Positions 1-8,035 of a stretch of 64,000 nucleotides of DNA are shown here, piece after piece. Source of the DNA: Bradyrhizobium sp. JYMT SZCCT0180 (lineage in GTDB: Bacteria > Pseudomonadota > Alphaproteobacteria > Rhizobiales > Xanthobacteraceae); the NCBI RefSeq assembly GCF_018130165.1, contig NZ_JAFCLZ010000014.1, positions 1 to 64,000 of the forward strand. Direction: 5' to 3'. The number at the start of each line of letters is the position of its first letter. Position 1 is the first letter of the stretch. Under the pieces are notes generated by a model. It had not been told where the DNA came from, made no database searches, and saw nothing but the letters and a program-made list of their open reading frames with translations. A program made the translations under genes and the position numbers.

Positions 1-67
1 CGCGTGCGCCAAGCGGCCAAAACGCCGTTGTGCCGCCAAGAATCGCGATGAAATCGCGGCGTTGCAT
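1..67 (-). CDS. ABC_sub_bind family periplasmic binding protein, N-terminal end only (runs off left edge)
   Basis: On the minus strand the window begins inside a gene whose first residues read MQRRDFIAILGG, the twin-arginine-like signal start typical of the orphan ABC transporter substrate-binding proteins (PF04392 type) found several more times to the right. An AGGAGG lies 3 bases before the ATG at position 67. Only the signal peptide is inside the window, so integrity and ligand cannot be judged. A repeat copy lies 88 bp upstream. Confidence 0.6.
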   Translation of the reverse strand, partial: MQRRDFIAILGGTTAFWPLGAR

Positions 68-154
68 GTGCCTCCTGGAAAAGCTTCGTGCGATACTCTG
101 CGACCGGCCAGCGAGAAGAATGACACCCCTTTCGCCTCAAAGGCGATCAGCCTT

Positions 155-264
155 GATGTCGCAGTTGGGTTCATTCGCGTCGGTTTGCCCCGATCACGGC
201 GACTTCCGGTCTACCCCGGTGAACGGACATTCTCAGGACGAGCAGGCATGTCTCAAAAGTGCCA
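155..264 (+). repeat. Island repeat, copy 1
   Basis: A full copy of the ~110 bp island repeat: GATGTC edge, GGGTTCATTCGCGTCGG block, GACTTCCGGTCTACCCC block, GAACGGACATTCTCAGGA, then GCATGTCTCAAAAGTGCCA. It ends 13 bp beyond the stop of a decayed minus-strand reading frame (278-436), the position seen for most other copies. Confidence 0.85.
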
Positions 265-277
265 AAGTGAGAAGAAC

Positions 278-436
278 TCAATGTGAGCAAGTGTCTTCCG
301 GGTTGTCATAAGGGATATCGGGGTCCATCGATGTGATGTTGGCTAGCACATGCATCCAGAGTCATCAGCTTCAGTGATGACAACATAAAGATGTTTGTCT
401 GGCCCTGAGGGTACTAAGAAGGCTTGATTCTTCTCA
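278..436 (-). pseudogene. Decayed small gene remnant, family uncertain
   Basis: The minus strand reads a peptide with a protein-like composition, QAFLVPSGPDKHLYVV then ITEADDSGCM. It continues after a one-base frame change as VLANITSMDPDIPY to a stop at 278-280. It resembles small PemK-like or hypothetical proteins that begin with a 'PSGP..KHLFVVL' strand, but the match is from memory only. No start codon or RBS is convincing. It matters mainly because a repeat copy follows its stop by 13 bp, as for the intact genes. Confidence 0.3.
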
Positions 437-809
437 CACACTCAAACGGACCTACGCAGTTGCCTGAAAGCAAAAAGACCGCGCGCGGCGGGTGTTAGAG
501 CGCTCTGCCGATCTGTCCGGATTCTTCGAAAGCGGCAAGGCGAAGCTTGTTATGCCTACCCGAACGCGCCCGCCTACGGCATAAGCGCCACTCGCAGATT
601 TAAAACAGGCCACTTACGGAAACAGCGCCCCCAAGCCAAATATTGCTTGGTGGCGCTGCTCCGAGCTGGAAATTGCAATGCCCCAGCTTAATGGTTACGC
701 CTGCGGCGGCATAAGGTTCTGAATATGCGTGAGTTAATTTCGGGAACAAGTGGCTATGACTTTGCGTTGAGGCCGCATGTCTGGAGTGAGACAACCCGGA
801 CATATCAAA

Positions 810-860
810 ACGGCCTCAGCGCGAAGTCCCCCGACAGGCGCTGGGGCCGTTTCCTTTTTC
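810..860 (+). terminator. Rho-independent terminator-like hairpin 1
   Basis: The stem ACGGCCTCAGCG (810-821) pairs with CGCTGGGGCCGT (839-850), with one G-T wobble, around a 17 nt loop. It is followed directly by TTCCTTTTTC. This is a textbook intrinsic terminator for plus-strand transcription, yet no recognisable plus-strand gene precedes it. Confidence 0.6.
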
Positions 861-927
861 TTGAGGAATAGAGATTACAGTCCTCAGACCCGGGACCTGC
901 GAGACCTCGGGGACCTACCCCAAGCTA

Positions 928-975
928 ACGGCCTCAGTGGGAATTCAGACCCCTCGCTGGGGCCGTTTCTTTTGA
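928..975 (+). terminator. Rho-independent terminator-like hairpin 2
   Basis: ACGGCCTCAG (928-937) pairs with CTGGGGCCGT (957-966), followed by TTCTTTT. The stem nearly duplicates the one at 810-850. The ~65 nt between the two hairpins contains no reading frame and could encode a short RNA. Confidence 0.5.
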
Positions 976-1029
976 TGTCCGCTGCGCGGCCCCGGAACAG
1001 CCCTGTGGATAGGTCGCACACCGGGGAAA

Positions 1030-1413
1030 TCACTCATTCTCTTTGGGGACGATACGAACCAAAGAATCGGATAAGCTAAGCCGCCTGCGGCGCGCTTCCT
1101 CATAGCGCTTCCTTACCTCCGGCTCTGCATCCAGTCTGTTTTGAATGAAGAAATCCAAAGCCGCGCGAATAATATCTCGCTCTGGAGCGTTGTAGTGCGA
1201 CGCGCAAAAATCATTGAGCATGGATTGCCAGGGTTCGTGAGTGCGGCACAGATTGTAGTGAGCGACGTACAACGCGACGGCTGCGACGTGGTTGTCCAGC
1301 TTCTTGCTAAAGCCATTGGTCAACCGGGTGAAGCAGCGCGACAGGATCGGTAATGGAGCGCGATATTCTGCGGACTTGCTCCAGCCGACGCTCCAATTCC
1401 CTCCGGTCGTCAT
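1030..1413 (-). pseudogene. Transposase C-terminal remnant fused to a short helical tail
   Basis: The frame contains FTRLTNGFSKK and ALYVAHYNLCRTHEP, which match the end of the catalytic domain of DDE-type (IS1-like) transposases common in Bradyrhizobium. After THEP it continues in frame into an unrelated charged helical segment, DIIRAALDFFIQNRLD ending LVRIVPKENE. No N-terminal catalytic region is present, so this is a remnant. The fusion point is also where the small gene at 1307-1423 loses its frame, so it marks an old insertion or deletion scar. Confidence 0.5.
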
Positions 1414-1423
1414 TTTCCGACAT
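1307..1423 (-). pseudogene. Truncated small conserved protein, 38 aa
   Basis: Starts MSENDDRRELERRL at an ATG overlapping the stop of the 58-aa gene upstream (TAATG), so the two were translationally coupled. After SRSITDPV the sequence runs into the transposase remnant in another frame and stops at TAG (1307-1309). Small proteins with this charged coiled start usually continue with a 'DPVT..RL..LI.DLE' helix, which is missing here. Probably non-functional. Confidence 0.45.
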
Positions 1424-1599
1424 TAGGACTTACGCTCGAACCTGGCCACCTTGCGGGTATATTGCCACAACTCAACATCGTGGCCATCGACAAGTTGCTC
1501 AGCCTGCTCTTTTGCGGCCTCGTCGTCTGGGCAAACTATTGGAACAGCCGATTGGAAATGGCCGTCAGGGCTTATGATGTAGGCTCGGTATTCCGGCAT
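1423..1599 (-). CDS. Small conserved hypothetical protein, 58 aa
   Basis: Begins MPEYRAYIISPDGHF and continues VPIVCPDDEAAKEQA to VARFERKS. It resembles a family of ~60-residue Bradyrhizobium proteins of unknown function with the pattern 'YRAYI..DGHI......C.dDe.A...A..L.dGhdvElW'. The frame is uninterrupted, with GGGAGCAGC just upstream of the ATG. The stop overlaps the start of the truncated gene 1307-1423. No function can be assigned. Confidence 0.6.
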   Translation of the reverse strand: MPEYRAYIISPDGHFQSAVPIVCPDDEAAKEQAEQLVDGHDVELWQYTRKVARFERKS

Positions 1600-1890
1600 G
1601 ATGCTGCTCCCTCTGGATTGGGCGGGAGCACTACCGAACTCGCAGTCACCGATAGATACCGAAAGCCGGGCGGTGATGAATCACATGCGCACGATTGCGC
1701 ACATAAGGACACTAAATTCCGCACTGCACAATAGTTTAATGGAGCGCGCGACCCGCCACCGGCCAACTGGGATCAAAACAGGCCAATACCTATTGCTTTG
1801 GGTACGGCAAATCCAATATCCTCGCGAACTGAGGCCCTCTTAACTCTCTGTTTGTGGGACGACTACGGGCCAAATGAAAGTAAGGCCGCG

Positions 1891-2058
1891 TCAGGTCGGG
1901 CCAGTCCAATTCTCAATCTTCCTGTCTTCCCTTGAATTCTTTATGAACCTCGGCGCGCGCTCGCTCGCCAAGTGCATCGTTGTCCAACCACCGGACGCAT
2001 AGTCCAACTCCTCGACGTTCAGTTGGCGATTGTTGAGCGTGCTATCCAGGTTGTGCAT
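1891..2058 (-). CDS. Double-glycine leader peptide, bacteriocin-like, 55 aa
   Basis: The ATG at 2058 follows GGAGG with 8 bases spacing and is preferred over an upstream in-frame ATG (2073). The peptide starts MHNLDSTLNN, and its leader ends in NVEELDYASGG. The EL...SGG pattern is the double-glycine leader recognised by peptidase-containing ABC exporters of class II bacteriocins and related peptides. The remaining 31 residues (from WTTMHLASER) are charged and lack the Gly-rich or cysteine content of typical bacteriocins, so this may be a signalling peptide or a decayed one. No exporter, modification or immunity gene is in view. A CRP-like palindrome lies 73 bp upstream. Confidence 0.45.
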   Translation of the reverse strand: MHNLDSTLNNRQLNVEELDYASGGWTTMHLASERAPRFIKNSREDRKIENWTGPT

Positions 2059-2130
2059 TTGGGGTCCCTCCATGCGGCGCTGTACGCCGTTAATGTGAGG
2101 GGACTATGCCGGGCCGTGACCGGGCTCACA

Positions 2131-2144
2131 GTGACGTGCGTCAC
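2131..2144. promoter_or_regulatory. CRP-like palindrome upstream of the double-glycine peptide gene
   Basis: GTGACGTGCGTCAC is a perfect 14-bp palindrome. With its flanks (A...A) it fits TGTGA-N6-TCACA with one mismatch. It lies 73 bp upstream of the peptide start at 2058 and is the only obvious operator-like site there. It resembles the site at 44613-44628. That the bound factor is of CRP type is inferred. Confidence 0.4.
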
Positions 2145-2278
2145 ACTTCAAATTAAGCCACTGTTTCCAAACTAGGCCAATAGGGTTCTAAATATAGGCC
2201 GATACCGCCTTGCTCCGTTCCGGGACTACCCACTATGGCTGATGAACAGAGCGCGGCAGCAGCGCGGCGCTGATGAGG

Positions 2279-2316
2279 TCCAAAAGGGACCAACGTTAAA
2301 AATCAAAAGGGACCAT
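2279..2316 (+). repeat. Short direct repeat in the 2059-2489 gene-free stretch
   Basis: CAAAAGGGACCA occurs at about 2281 and, as TCAAAAGGGACCA, at about 2303. Such spaced repeats are found at ends of IS21-type elements, but no IS21 gene is present. Apart from this and the palindrome at 2131, I see nothing coding from 2059 to 2489. Confidence 0.3.
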
Positions 2317-2489
2317 TAACTTGGCGAAGGGATGGAAAGGGGCCAGCACCCCACCGCCCATAGGAACGGATCGTGCCCGTGGACCAATTCAGGAAAATGG
2401 CCATCGCTTGCTGCACGTCCGCTATGAGTCTTGGCCGTGTAAAAACACCCTTCCAAGGAAGTCGGAGAGAAGCCAGGACCAGTTCGGTC

Positions 2490-3565
2490 TCAGGCTACGA
2501 TCGCAGCCATCAGCGGCTTGGTCCCGACGGTGTTCATGACCCGTGTCAGGTTATAGGCTAGGACCGAGAGAGCCATCTCGGCGGCTACTTTTGGAAGCGT
2601 TTTGGTGAGGAAGTGTGTCGCTCCCATACGGGCCTTCATCGTGCCGAACGGATGCTCGACCGTCTCGCGACGCACGCGCATAGCTTGTGGGTTTGCATCA
2701 AGGCGCTGCTGTACAGCTTCGAGCAGATGCTCATGCTCCCATCGTGGAATCCGCCGCTCTGGCCTGTCGCGCACTGCTATTTAAGCGAGCAATCTTGACA
2801 GGCTGTGGTCCAGTAGCGTCGTAACCGCTGCCGTCTTCCTCGTTCGTAGAGCGATATGGCAGTTGCTCCCCAGCAGGACAGCGATAGGCGTCCTCCTCAG
2901 GCAAATAGACAAAGTCCTGCTTGCCGAAGCGGCCATCTGACTTGGCACCGGACGTCTGCGGCTTGGGCAGGGTCAACGTGATGCCTGCCTCGACAACGTC
3001 GCTGGCGGCGCCCCACTCCGTATCGTCGAGGGTCGCCAGATACTCCTTCACCGCGCGACTGGACCTCGCCGGATCGCGATCCTTGCGCCAATCCTGACCC
3101 GTGATTGAGCGTTGCTTGTTGGCGTCGGCCGCAATCAGGCTCGCATCGACGGCAAAGCCTTCACCGCCAACCAGACCGACCGCGATGCACGAACATGTGG
3201 CGGAAAACATCTCCATCGCGGAAACGCTCGTTGCGGGCGCGCGAAAATGCCGAATGATCCGGGATAGCATCTTCGATACCGAGCTTGCAGAACCAGCGAT
3301 AGGCCAAGTTCACCTGCACTTAACGGCAGATCGGCCGCTCCGAGCGGATCGCAAACACATACCCCACGACCAGCATCCGAATCATTAGTTCCGGATCGAT
3401 CGACGGGCGGCCCATCGACGAATGGTGAGGTGCAAGTTTGCCGCGAAGCCAGGATAGATCGAGCGCAGCATCGATCTTCCGCACTAGGTGATCTTCGGGA
3501 ACCGCGTCGCCAAGATGAAACTCGTAGAACAGTTGACCTTGGTCACTCTTCAGACGGCCCATCAT
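2490..3565 (-). pseudogene. IS1182-family transposase, fragmented
   Basis: Three reading frames on the minus strand together make one transposase. The N-terminus (3320-3565) has HLVRKIDAALDLSW and GRPSIDPELMIRM. The centre (2731-3270) has FAVDASLIAADANKQR and YRCPAGEQLPYR. The C-terminus (2490-2774) has RRETVEHPFGTMK and a final AYNLTRVMN. This domain order is that of IS1182/IS4-like DDE transposases with an N-terminal DUF772 domain. At least two frameshifts plus a small loss near 3300 separate the pieces, so it is inactive. Terminal inverted repeats were not resolved; one end probably lies near 3610-3640. Confidence 0.75.
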
Positions 3566-3650
3566 GGATCGACCCCACCGAGAATAGCGTCAACACAACG
3601 GAATCACGCTTCACGGCCTGTCTCAATGACTTTTGCAACAAAATCCGCCA

Positions 3651-3680
3651 GTAGCGGACATCGCAGCTGTCTCAAAACCG
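3651..3680 (+). repeat. Half copy of the island repeat
   Basis: GTAGCGGACATCGCAGC then TGTCTCAAAACCG matches only the right half of the ~110 bp island repeat (the CGGACAT and TGTCTCAAAA blocks). The left half is missing and the transposase remnant lies on that side, so the insertion probably removed it. Confidence 0.5.
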
Positions 3681-3786
3681 GCCCCTTAAGCTGCTAGTGC
3701 TGATTGGATCATTTACCTCGACGCCTTCGTCGATGGGAATGTCGGCGCGCCCTGCGTAACGGCTAACTGCAGGTCATGGAGGAATG

Positions 3787-4137
3787 ATGTCCGATTTTTT
3801 CTTATCTACTAAGGCAAGACTGTTCGATGAAGGCGGCCTGAAAGACCTGTTCGATCACGTCAGGAATCTTCTTATGGCAGCGCTCATCATGGCTGCGGGA
3901 AGTTACGCAACAAGACACGGTGTGGCCGTAGACCTGTTTGGGGTTTTATTTGACGAGTTGGTTGGCTTTATCGTGCTGGCTATCGGAGTTCTTCTTGCGA
4001 TCCTAAACGCGCTCAGTGGCTTACATCAGCTTAACAAGCAACAGCTACATCTTGGAGTTCGAATCCTCGCGATAGGCTTCTACGTCGTGGCAACTGTGCG
4101 TATGATTCAGCTTGTTGTCGTGTTTCGTACTGGCTAG
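3787..4137 (+). CDS. Small integral membrane protein, 116 aa, unknown function
   Basis: Three hydrophobic segments are visible: LLMAALIMAAGS (about residues 28-42), GFIVLAIGVLLAIL (about 60-76) and ILAIGFYVVATVRM (about 93-107). They follow a charged N-terminus. GGAGG at 3778-3782 fits the ATG at 3787 (4 nt) better than the ATG at 3784. The gene converges with the LysR gene across a repeat copy. I do not recognise the family. Size and topology recall holins, but no lysis gene is nearby. Confidence 0.5.
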   Translation: MSDFFLSTKARLFDEGGLKDLFDHVRNLLMAALIMAAGSYATRHGVAVDLFGVLFDELVGFIVLAIGVLLAILNALSGLHQLNKQQLHLGVRILAIGFYVVATVRMIQLVVVFRTG

Positions 4138-4162
4138 CTGCATTTGCCCATTGAAGAAAGTT

Positions 4163-4271
4163 GAAGTCCGCTTCGGGTCAATCACGTCGGTTTGGCTGGA
4201 CCACGGAGACTTCGGGTCTACCCCGGTGAACGTACATTCTCAGGAAAGGCGGGCATGTCTCAAAGGTGCCA
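4163..4271 (+). repeat. Island repeat, copy 2
   Basis: Full copy: AAGTCCGCTTCGGGTCAATC, GACTTCGGGTCTACCCC, GAACGTACATTCTCAGGA, GCATGTCTCAAAGGTGCCA. It lies between two convergent genes and ends 23 bp after the LysR stop (minus strand, 4295). Confidence 0.85.
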
Positions 4272-4294
4272 CATGCAGACGCCACGATATCGCA

Positions 4295-5263
4295 CTACTT
4301 TCCGGCAAGTGTCCTTCGCGTCCCCGGCGCCGAGATCGATTTTGCCACCGCGCGCGCCGAACTAATGAACAGCTGGGCGAGCGGACTGGGGGTGCGGTTC
4401 TTGACGGTGATGACGTTGACCGAGCCCAGTACGGTCGGCACCTTGACCGGCAATATCTTGAGGCCTACCCGCCCAGCACTAAATCGCGCCACCGAACCCG
4501 GCAGCAGTCCGACAAACCTCCCGGTGGCAATCACGGTCGTCGTCAATTGAACCGACAAAGTGAGGATGCCGGCGCGCGGCTGCTGCAGACCATGCTCGCG
4601 AAAGATCTGGGCGATCAGCACGCCCGGAACACTGTCGGGGGGCGGCAGCACCCAGGCTTCCCCGGCAAGTTCTGCCAGTTCGATCTGGCGACGCCGCGCC
4701 CATTGGCTGTCGATCCCCGCCACAACGGAGAAGGGTTCGTCGAACAACGGCTCCGAGACGAGATCCTCCTCGACGAACGGCATCGGCATACGCCCGATCA
4801 GGAGTTCGACATTGTGCTTGCGCAACTGGTCGAACTGCATCAGCGCGGTGTCGGCGTGAATGACCCTCAGCTGCACTCGGGGATGTTGGCCAAGAAAATG
4901 CTCCGTGATCGCCGGCAGCACACCGGCCAGGATGATTTCGGGGCAGCCGACGGCGAGTTCGCCCGCGGTGGGGTCGGCGAGGAACTCAATGCGCTTGAAC
5001 CCCTGGCGCATCTCGTCGAATACGTTGACGGCAGCATCGAGCAATGCCCTTCCATACGCCGTTGGCTCAACGCCCTGGGCGCTACGGTCGAACAGGCTGA
5101 CGCCGAGGGTGTGCTCCAGCTCGGAAATCGCCTTGGAGACAACGGGATGCGAGATAGCAAGCCTGGTGGACGCCTTCGCCATGCTGCCGGCCTCGGCCAC
5201 CGCGAGCACGATGTGAAGGTCGCGCAGACGGACGCGACGGCCGATCCGATCTGACCAGTCCAT
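4295..5263 (-). CDS. LysR-family transcriptional regulator, 322 aa
   Basis: The N-terminal winged helix-turn-helix is clear: LRDLHIVLAVAEAGSM, then SHPVVSKAISELE and LGVSLFDRS within residues 13-60. The periplasmic-binding-type effector domain follows (about 90-300), ending in LFISSARAVAKS. Length is usual for LysR proteins. It is transcribed divergently from a binding-protein/monooxygenase pair with a 157 bp gap, the standard arrangement in which a LysR protein controls its neighbours. The inducer is probably the compound bound by that transport protein, perhaps an aromatic acid; this is inference. Confidence 0.9.
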   Translation of the reverse strand: MDWSDRIGRRVRLRDLHIVLAVAEAGSMAKASTRLAISHPVVSKAISELEHTLGVSLFDRSAQGVEPTAYGRALLDAAVNVFDEMRQGFKRIEFLADPTAGELAVGCPEIILAGVLPAITEHFLGQHPRVQLRVIHADTALMQFDQLRKHNVELLIGRMPMPFVEEDLVSEPLFDEPFSVVAGIDSQWARRRQIELAELAGEAWVLPPPDSVPGVLIAQIFREHGLQQPRAGILTLSVQLTTTVIATGRFVGLLPGSVARFSAGRVGLKILPVKVPTVLGSVNVITVKNRTPSPLAQLFISSARAVAKSISAPGTRRTLAGK

Positions 5264-5420
5264 TTTCGCCCCTTAGTCTGCAGGCTACAGGGATGCCGGA
5301 AAATCGAACTTCCAAACTACAGCCACCGGCGGCCATAATACAACTGCCATTTCAAACCAAACCCGATTCAGGGATATCAGCGCCCGCGAAACAGTCCGAC
5401 AACCCAGAGGGAGAACGGCC

Positions 5421-6590
5421 ATGTTGAGCAAATATGTCGCTCGAACCATTGCAATCCTCGGCATGACCGCCGCCGCGACGAGCGGCGCGTACGCGCAAAA
5501 CGCGGTCAAGATCGGCATGGTCATGCCGATGACCGGGACGCTGGCGAGCGCGGGCCAGCAAGTGATCGCCGGCGCCCGGCTCTACATCAAGCAGCACGGC
5601 GCCACCGTGGCCGGCAGGCAGATCGAATTGATCGTCAAGGACAACGCCTCGTCCGGCGAAAACGGAAAGCGGCTGATTCAGGAACTCATCGTCAACGAAA
5701 AGGTCGACGTCATCGGCGGCGGTCCGACGGCGGACCTGATGGCCAGCGCGCCCCTCCTCACCGAGGCACAGAAGCCGGCCGTCATCATGATATCGAGCAC
5801 GACCGCCGTGATTGAAAAATCGCCCTACTTTGTCCGGACCAGCGGCACGCTGGCGCAATCGTCCGCCATCATGGCGGACTGGGCGATCCGAAACGGTCTC
5901 GGCAAGGCCGTGACCCTGGTAACGGAATTTGCGCCGGGACTGGAAGCGGAAGAGACCTTCACCAACAACTTCAAGGCTGCCGGCGGTCAGATCGCCGAAA
6001 TGATCCGCGTACCCTTGCGAAGCCCCGATTTCGCGCCGTTCCTGCAACGGGTGCGGGATGCGGCTCCGCAGACCTTGTTCGTGTTCATTCCATCGGTCCA
6101 GGCCGCCACCTTCGCCAAGCAGTTCGTGGAGCGCGGTCTCGACAAGGCCGGGATCAAGCTGATTGGCCCCGGCGACCTGACCGACGACGAAGCGTTATCG
6201 AACATGGGCGACGCTATGCTGGGCGCTGTAACCGCGCATTTTTACTCGGCCGCGCATCCCTCCGCGATGAACAAGGCCTTCGCCGACGAATACCAAAAAG
6301 ACAACCATGTTCGCGCCAACTTCATGGCGGCAAGCGGCTACGACGGCATGCACGTGATCTATGAGGCGCTGAAAAAGACCGGCGGCTCGACCGACGGCAA
6401 GACGCTGGTCTCGGCCATGAAGGGCACCGCATGGGAGAGCCCGCGCGGCCCGATGTCGATCGACAGTGCAACCGGCGAGGTCGTCCACAACATCTACATC
6501 CGCAAAGTCGAGAAGGTGGATGGCGAACTTCGCAACGTCGAGTTTGTAACCTTCAACAACGTCAGGGATCCCCGCGTCGCGGCAAAATGA
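5421..6590 (+). CDS. Branched-chain-amino-acid-type ABC transporter binding protein, 389 aa
   Basis: A Sec signal peptide (MLSKYVARTIAIL...GAYAQ, about 25 residues) is followed by a Peripla_BP_6 fold: VKIGMVMPMTGTLAS, then ASAPLLTEAQKPAVIM, and FMAASGYDGMHVIYEAL near the C-terminus. Proteins of this LivK-like group often bind aromatic acids, amides or amino acids in rhizobia. GGGAG lies about 8 bases before the ATG. No permease or ATPase is adjacent, so it must share a transporter encoded elsewhere. Its stop overlaps the next start (ATGA), so uptake and the downstream monooxygenase are coupled. Confidence 0.85.
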   Translation: MLSKYVARTIAILGMTAAATSGAYAQNAVKIGMVMPMTGTLASAGQQVIAGARLYIKQHGATVAGRQIELIVKDNASSGENGKRLIQELIVNEKVDVIGGGPTADLMASAPLLTEAQKPAVIMISSTTAVIEKSPYFVRTSGTLAQSSAIMADWAIRNGLGKAVTLVTEFAPGLEAEETFTNNFKAAGGQIAEMIRVPLRSPDFAPFLQRVRDAAPQTLFVFIPSVQAATFAKQFVERGLDKAGIKLIGPGDLTDDEALSNMGDAMLGAVTAHFYSAAHPSAMNKAFADEYQKDNHVRANFMAASGYDGMHVIYEALKKTGGSTDGKTLVSAMKGTAWESPRGPMSIDSATGEVVHNIYIRKVEKVDGELRNVEFVTFNNVRDPRVAAK

Positions 6591-7876
6591 AAAAGATGGA
6601 AATAATCGTTGTCGGAGGCGGCATCGGCGGGCTGAGCCTTGCGCTCAGCCTGCATCAGGCCGGCTTCAAGGTCCGGGTCTATGAGGCGGTGCGCGATCTC
6701 TCGCCGCTCGGGGTCGGCATCAACCTTCAATCGACCGCCGTGCGCGAACTCGTCGAGCTCGGGCTCGGCGATGCCCTCGCCGAGACCGGCATCGCCACCC
6801 AGCGGTTGAACCTGTACAACAAGTTCGGACAGCTGATCCGCAGCGAGCCCAGGGGAATGGCGGCCGGATATCGATGGCCGCAATATTCGCTCCATCGCGG
6901 ACGTCTGCAGCAGCTACTGCTAAAGGCCGTTCGCGAACGCATCGGCTATGATCATTTCCGCGGCGGACTGACGTTCACTGCGTTCGAGCAAATTGGCGGC
7001 AGGGTCCGTGGCCGCTTCCATGATCGCGCATCGGGCGCGGAGGTGATCGACGAAGCGGATGTGCTGATCGGCGCGGACGGCATCCATTCCGCGGTCCGAC
7101 GGCAACTCTATCCGGCCGAAGGCGGTCCTCGCTTTGCGAAACAGCTGCTATGGCGCGCCGCCGTCGACGCTGAGGCATTCCTGGACGGCCTCACGATGGT
7201 CATCGCCGGACATTTCCATCAGCGGATCATCGCCTATCCCGTCGCCAAAGCGGCTGGTGGCAAATTGCTCACCAACTGGATTTGCCAAATGACGGTGACT
7301 GACGAGGCACCGCCACGCGAGGACTGGAACAGGCGTGCCGCCAAAGACAAGATATTGGCGGCATTCGGCGGCTGGCGGTTTCCCTGGCTCGATGTGCCGG
7401 CGCTGATCGAGCAATCACCGGACATCTTTGAGTTTCCGCTGGTCGATCGCGACCCGGTTTCGGCATGGACGCTCGGCCGCGTCACCCTGATCGGCGATGC
7501 CGCGCATCCGATGCAACCGATTGGCAGCCAAGCCGGCTCCCAGGCAGTTCTCGACGCTCGGTTGCTTACAGCCGCGCTTATCGAAACTGCGAATCCAGTA
7601 GAGGCACTGCGGTACTACGACGCGACGCGACGGCCCGTCATGAACGACATAACCCTGCGTAATCGGAGCTTTGGGCCGGAGGCCGCCATGCAGCTGGTGG
7701 AAGAGCGCGCGCCAAATGGCTTCGTCCGGATCGAAGACGTGATTTCGCGGCACGAACTGGCTTCCATCGCCAACTCGTTCGCTGCGGCCGCGGGTCTTGA
7801 TGTCGAAACGGTTAATAACCGGCTCTCCCTCGTACATCCAGGCCAACAGACGGCATATCAATCCCCCGACGTCTGA
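6587..7876 (+). CDS. FAD-dependent monooxygenase, PhzS/salicylate-hydroxylase type, 429 aa
   Basis: Group A flavoprotein monooxygenase motifs are all present: the dinucleotide fold GGGIGG at about residues 10-15, GADG at 162-165, and GDAAHPMQPIGSQ from about 303, which binds the FAD ribityl and pyrophosphate. The enzyme should hydroxylate an aromatic or heteroaromatic ring with NAD(P)H and O2 in the cytoplasm. The start overlaps the stop of the binding-protein gene (ATGA) and is preferred over upstream in-frame starts that lie inside that gene. With the divergent LysR gene it forms a small uptake-and-oxidation unit. The substrate is unknown. Confidence 0.85.
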   Translation: MKKMEIIVVGGGIGGLSLALSLHQAGFKVRVYEAVRDLSPLGVGINLQSTAVRELVELGLGDALAETGIATQRLNLYNKFGQLIRSEPRGMAAGYRWPQYSLHRGRLQQLLLKAVRERIGYDHFRGGLTFTAFEQIGGRVRGRFHDRASGAEVIDEADVLIGADGIHSAVRRQLYPAEGGPRFAKQLLWRAAVDAEAFLDGLTMVIAGHFHQRIIAYPVAKAAGGKLLTNWICQMTVTDEAPPREDWNRRAAKDKILAAFGGWRFPWLDVPALIEQSPDIFEFPLVDRDPVSAWTLGRVTLIGDAAHPMQPIGSQAGSQAVLDARLLTAALIETANPVEALRYYDATRRPVMNDITLRNRSFGPEAAMQLVEERAPNGFVRIEDVISRHELASIANSFAAAAGLDVETVNNRLSLVHPGQQTAYQSPDV

Positions 7877-7910
7877 CTTGTCCAGCCGCGTAGAGCTGCA
7901 AATGAGTGCT

Positions 7911-8019
7911 GATGTCTGGTTTGGGTCAATCGCGTCACTTTGACAGCGCGCCGCGAACTTCCGCTCTTCCCCTGGAAACGGACATCGTCTGGACCGGTCG
8001 CCATGTCTCAAAGGTGCCA
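7911..8019 (+). repeat. Island repeat, copy 3
   Basis: GATGTCTGGTTTGGGTCAAT, GAACTTCCGCTCTTCCCC, GAAACGGACATCGTC, CCATGTCTCAAAGGTGCCA. It sits between convergent genes: 35 bp past the monooxygenase stop and 16 bp past the stop of the minus-strand binding-protein pseudogene. Confidence 0.85.
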
Positions 8020-8035
8020 TCACCGGACCTTTGGT

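Larger units (their letters stand above)
437..1029. other. Gene-free stretch with two terminator-like hairpins
   Basis: No convincing coding region in either strand. A small hairpin (CCAAGC...GCTTGG) lies near 632-650. Two similar GC-rich hairpins with T tracts sit at 810-860 and 928-975 and are listed separately. Confidence 0.5.

Noticed and set aside
600..803. 67-codon minus-strand frame in the first gene-free stretch
   Set aside because: No ribosome-binding site, no recognisable pattern, and a hairpin lies within it.
4112..5254. 380-codon plus-strand frame
   Set aside because: Antisense of the LysR gene, and it begins inside a repeat copy.
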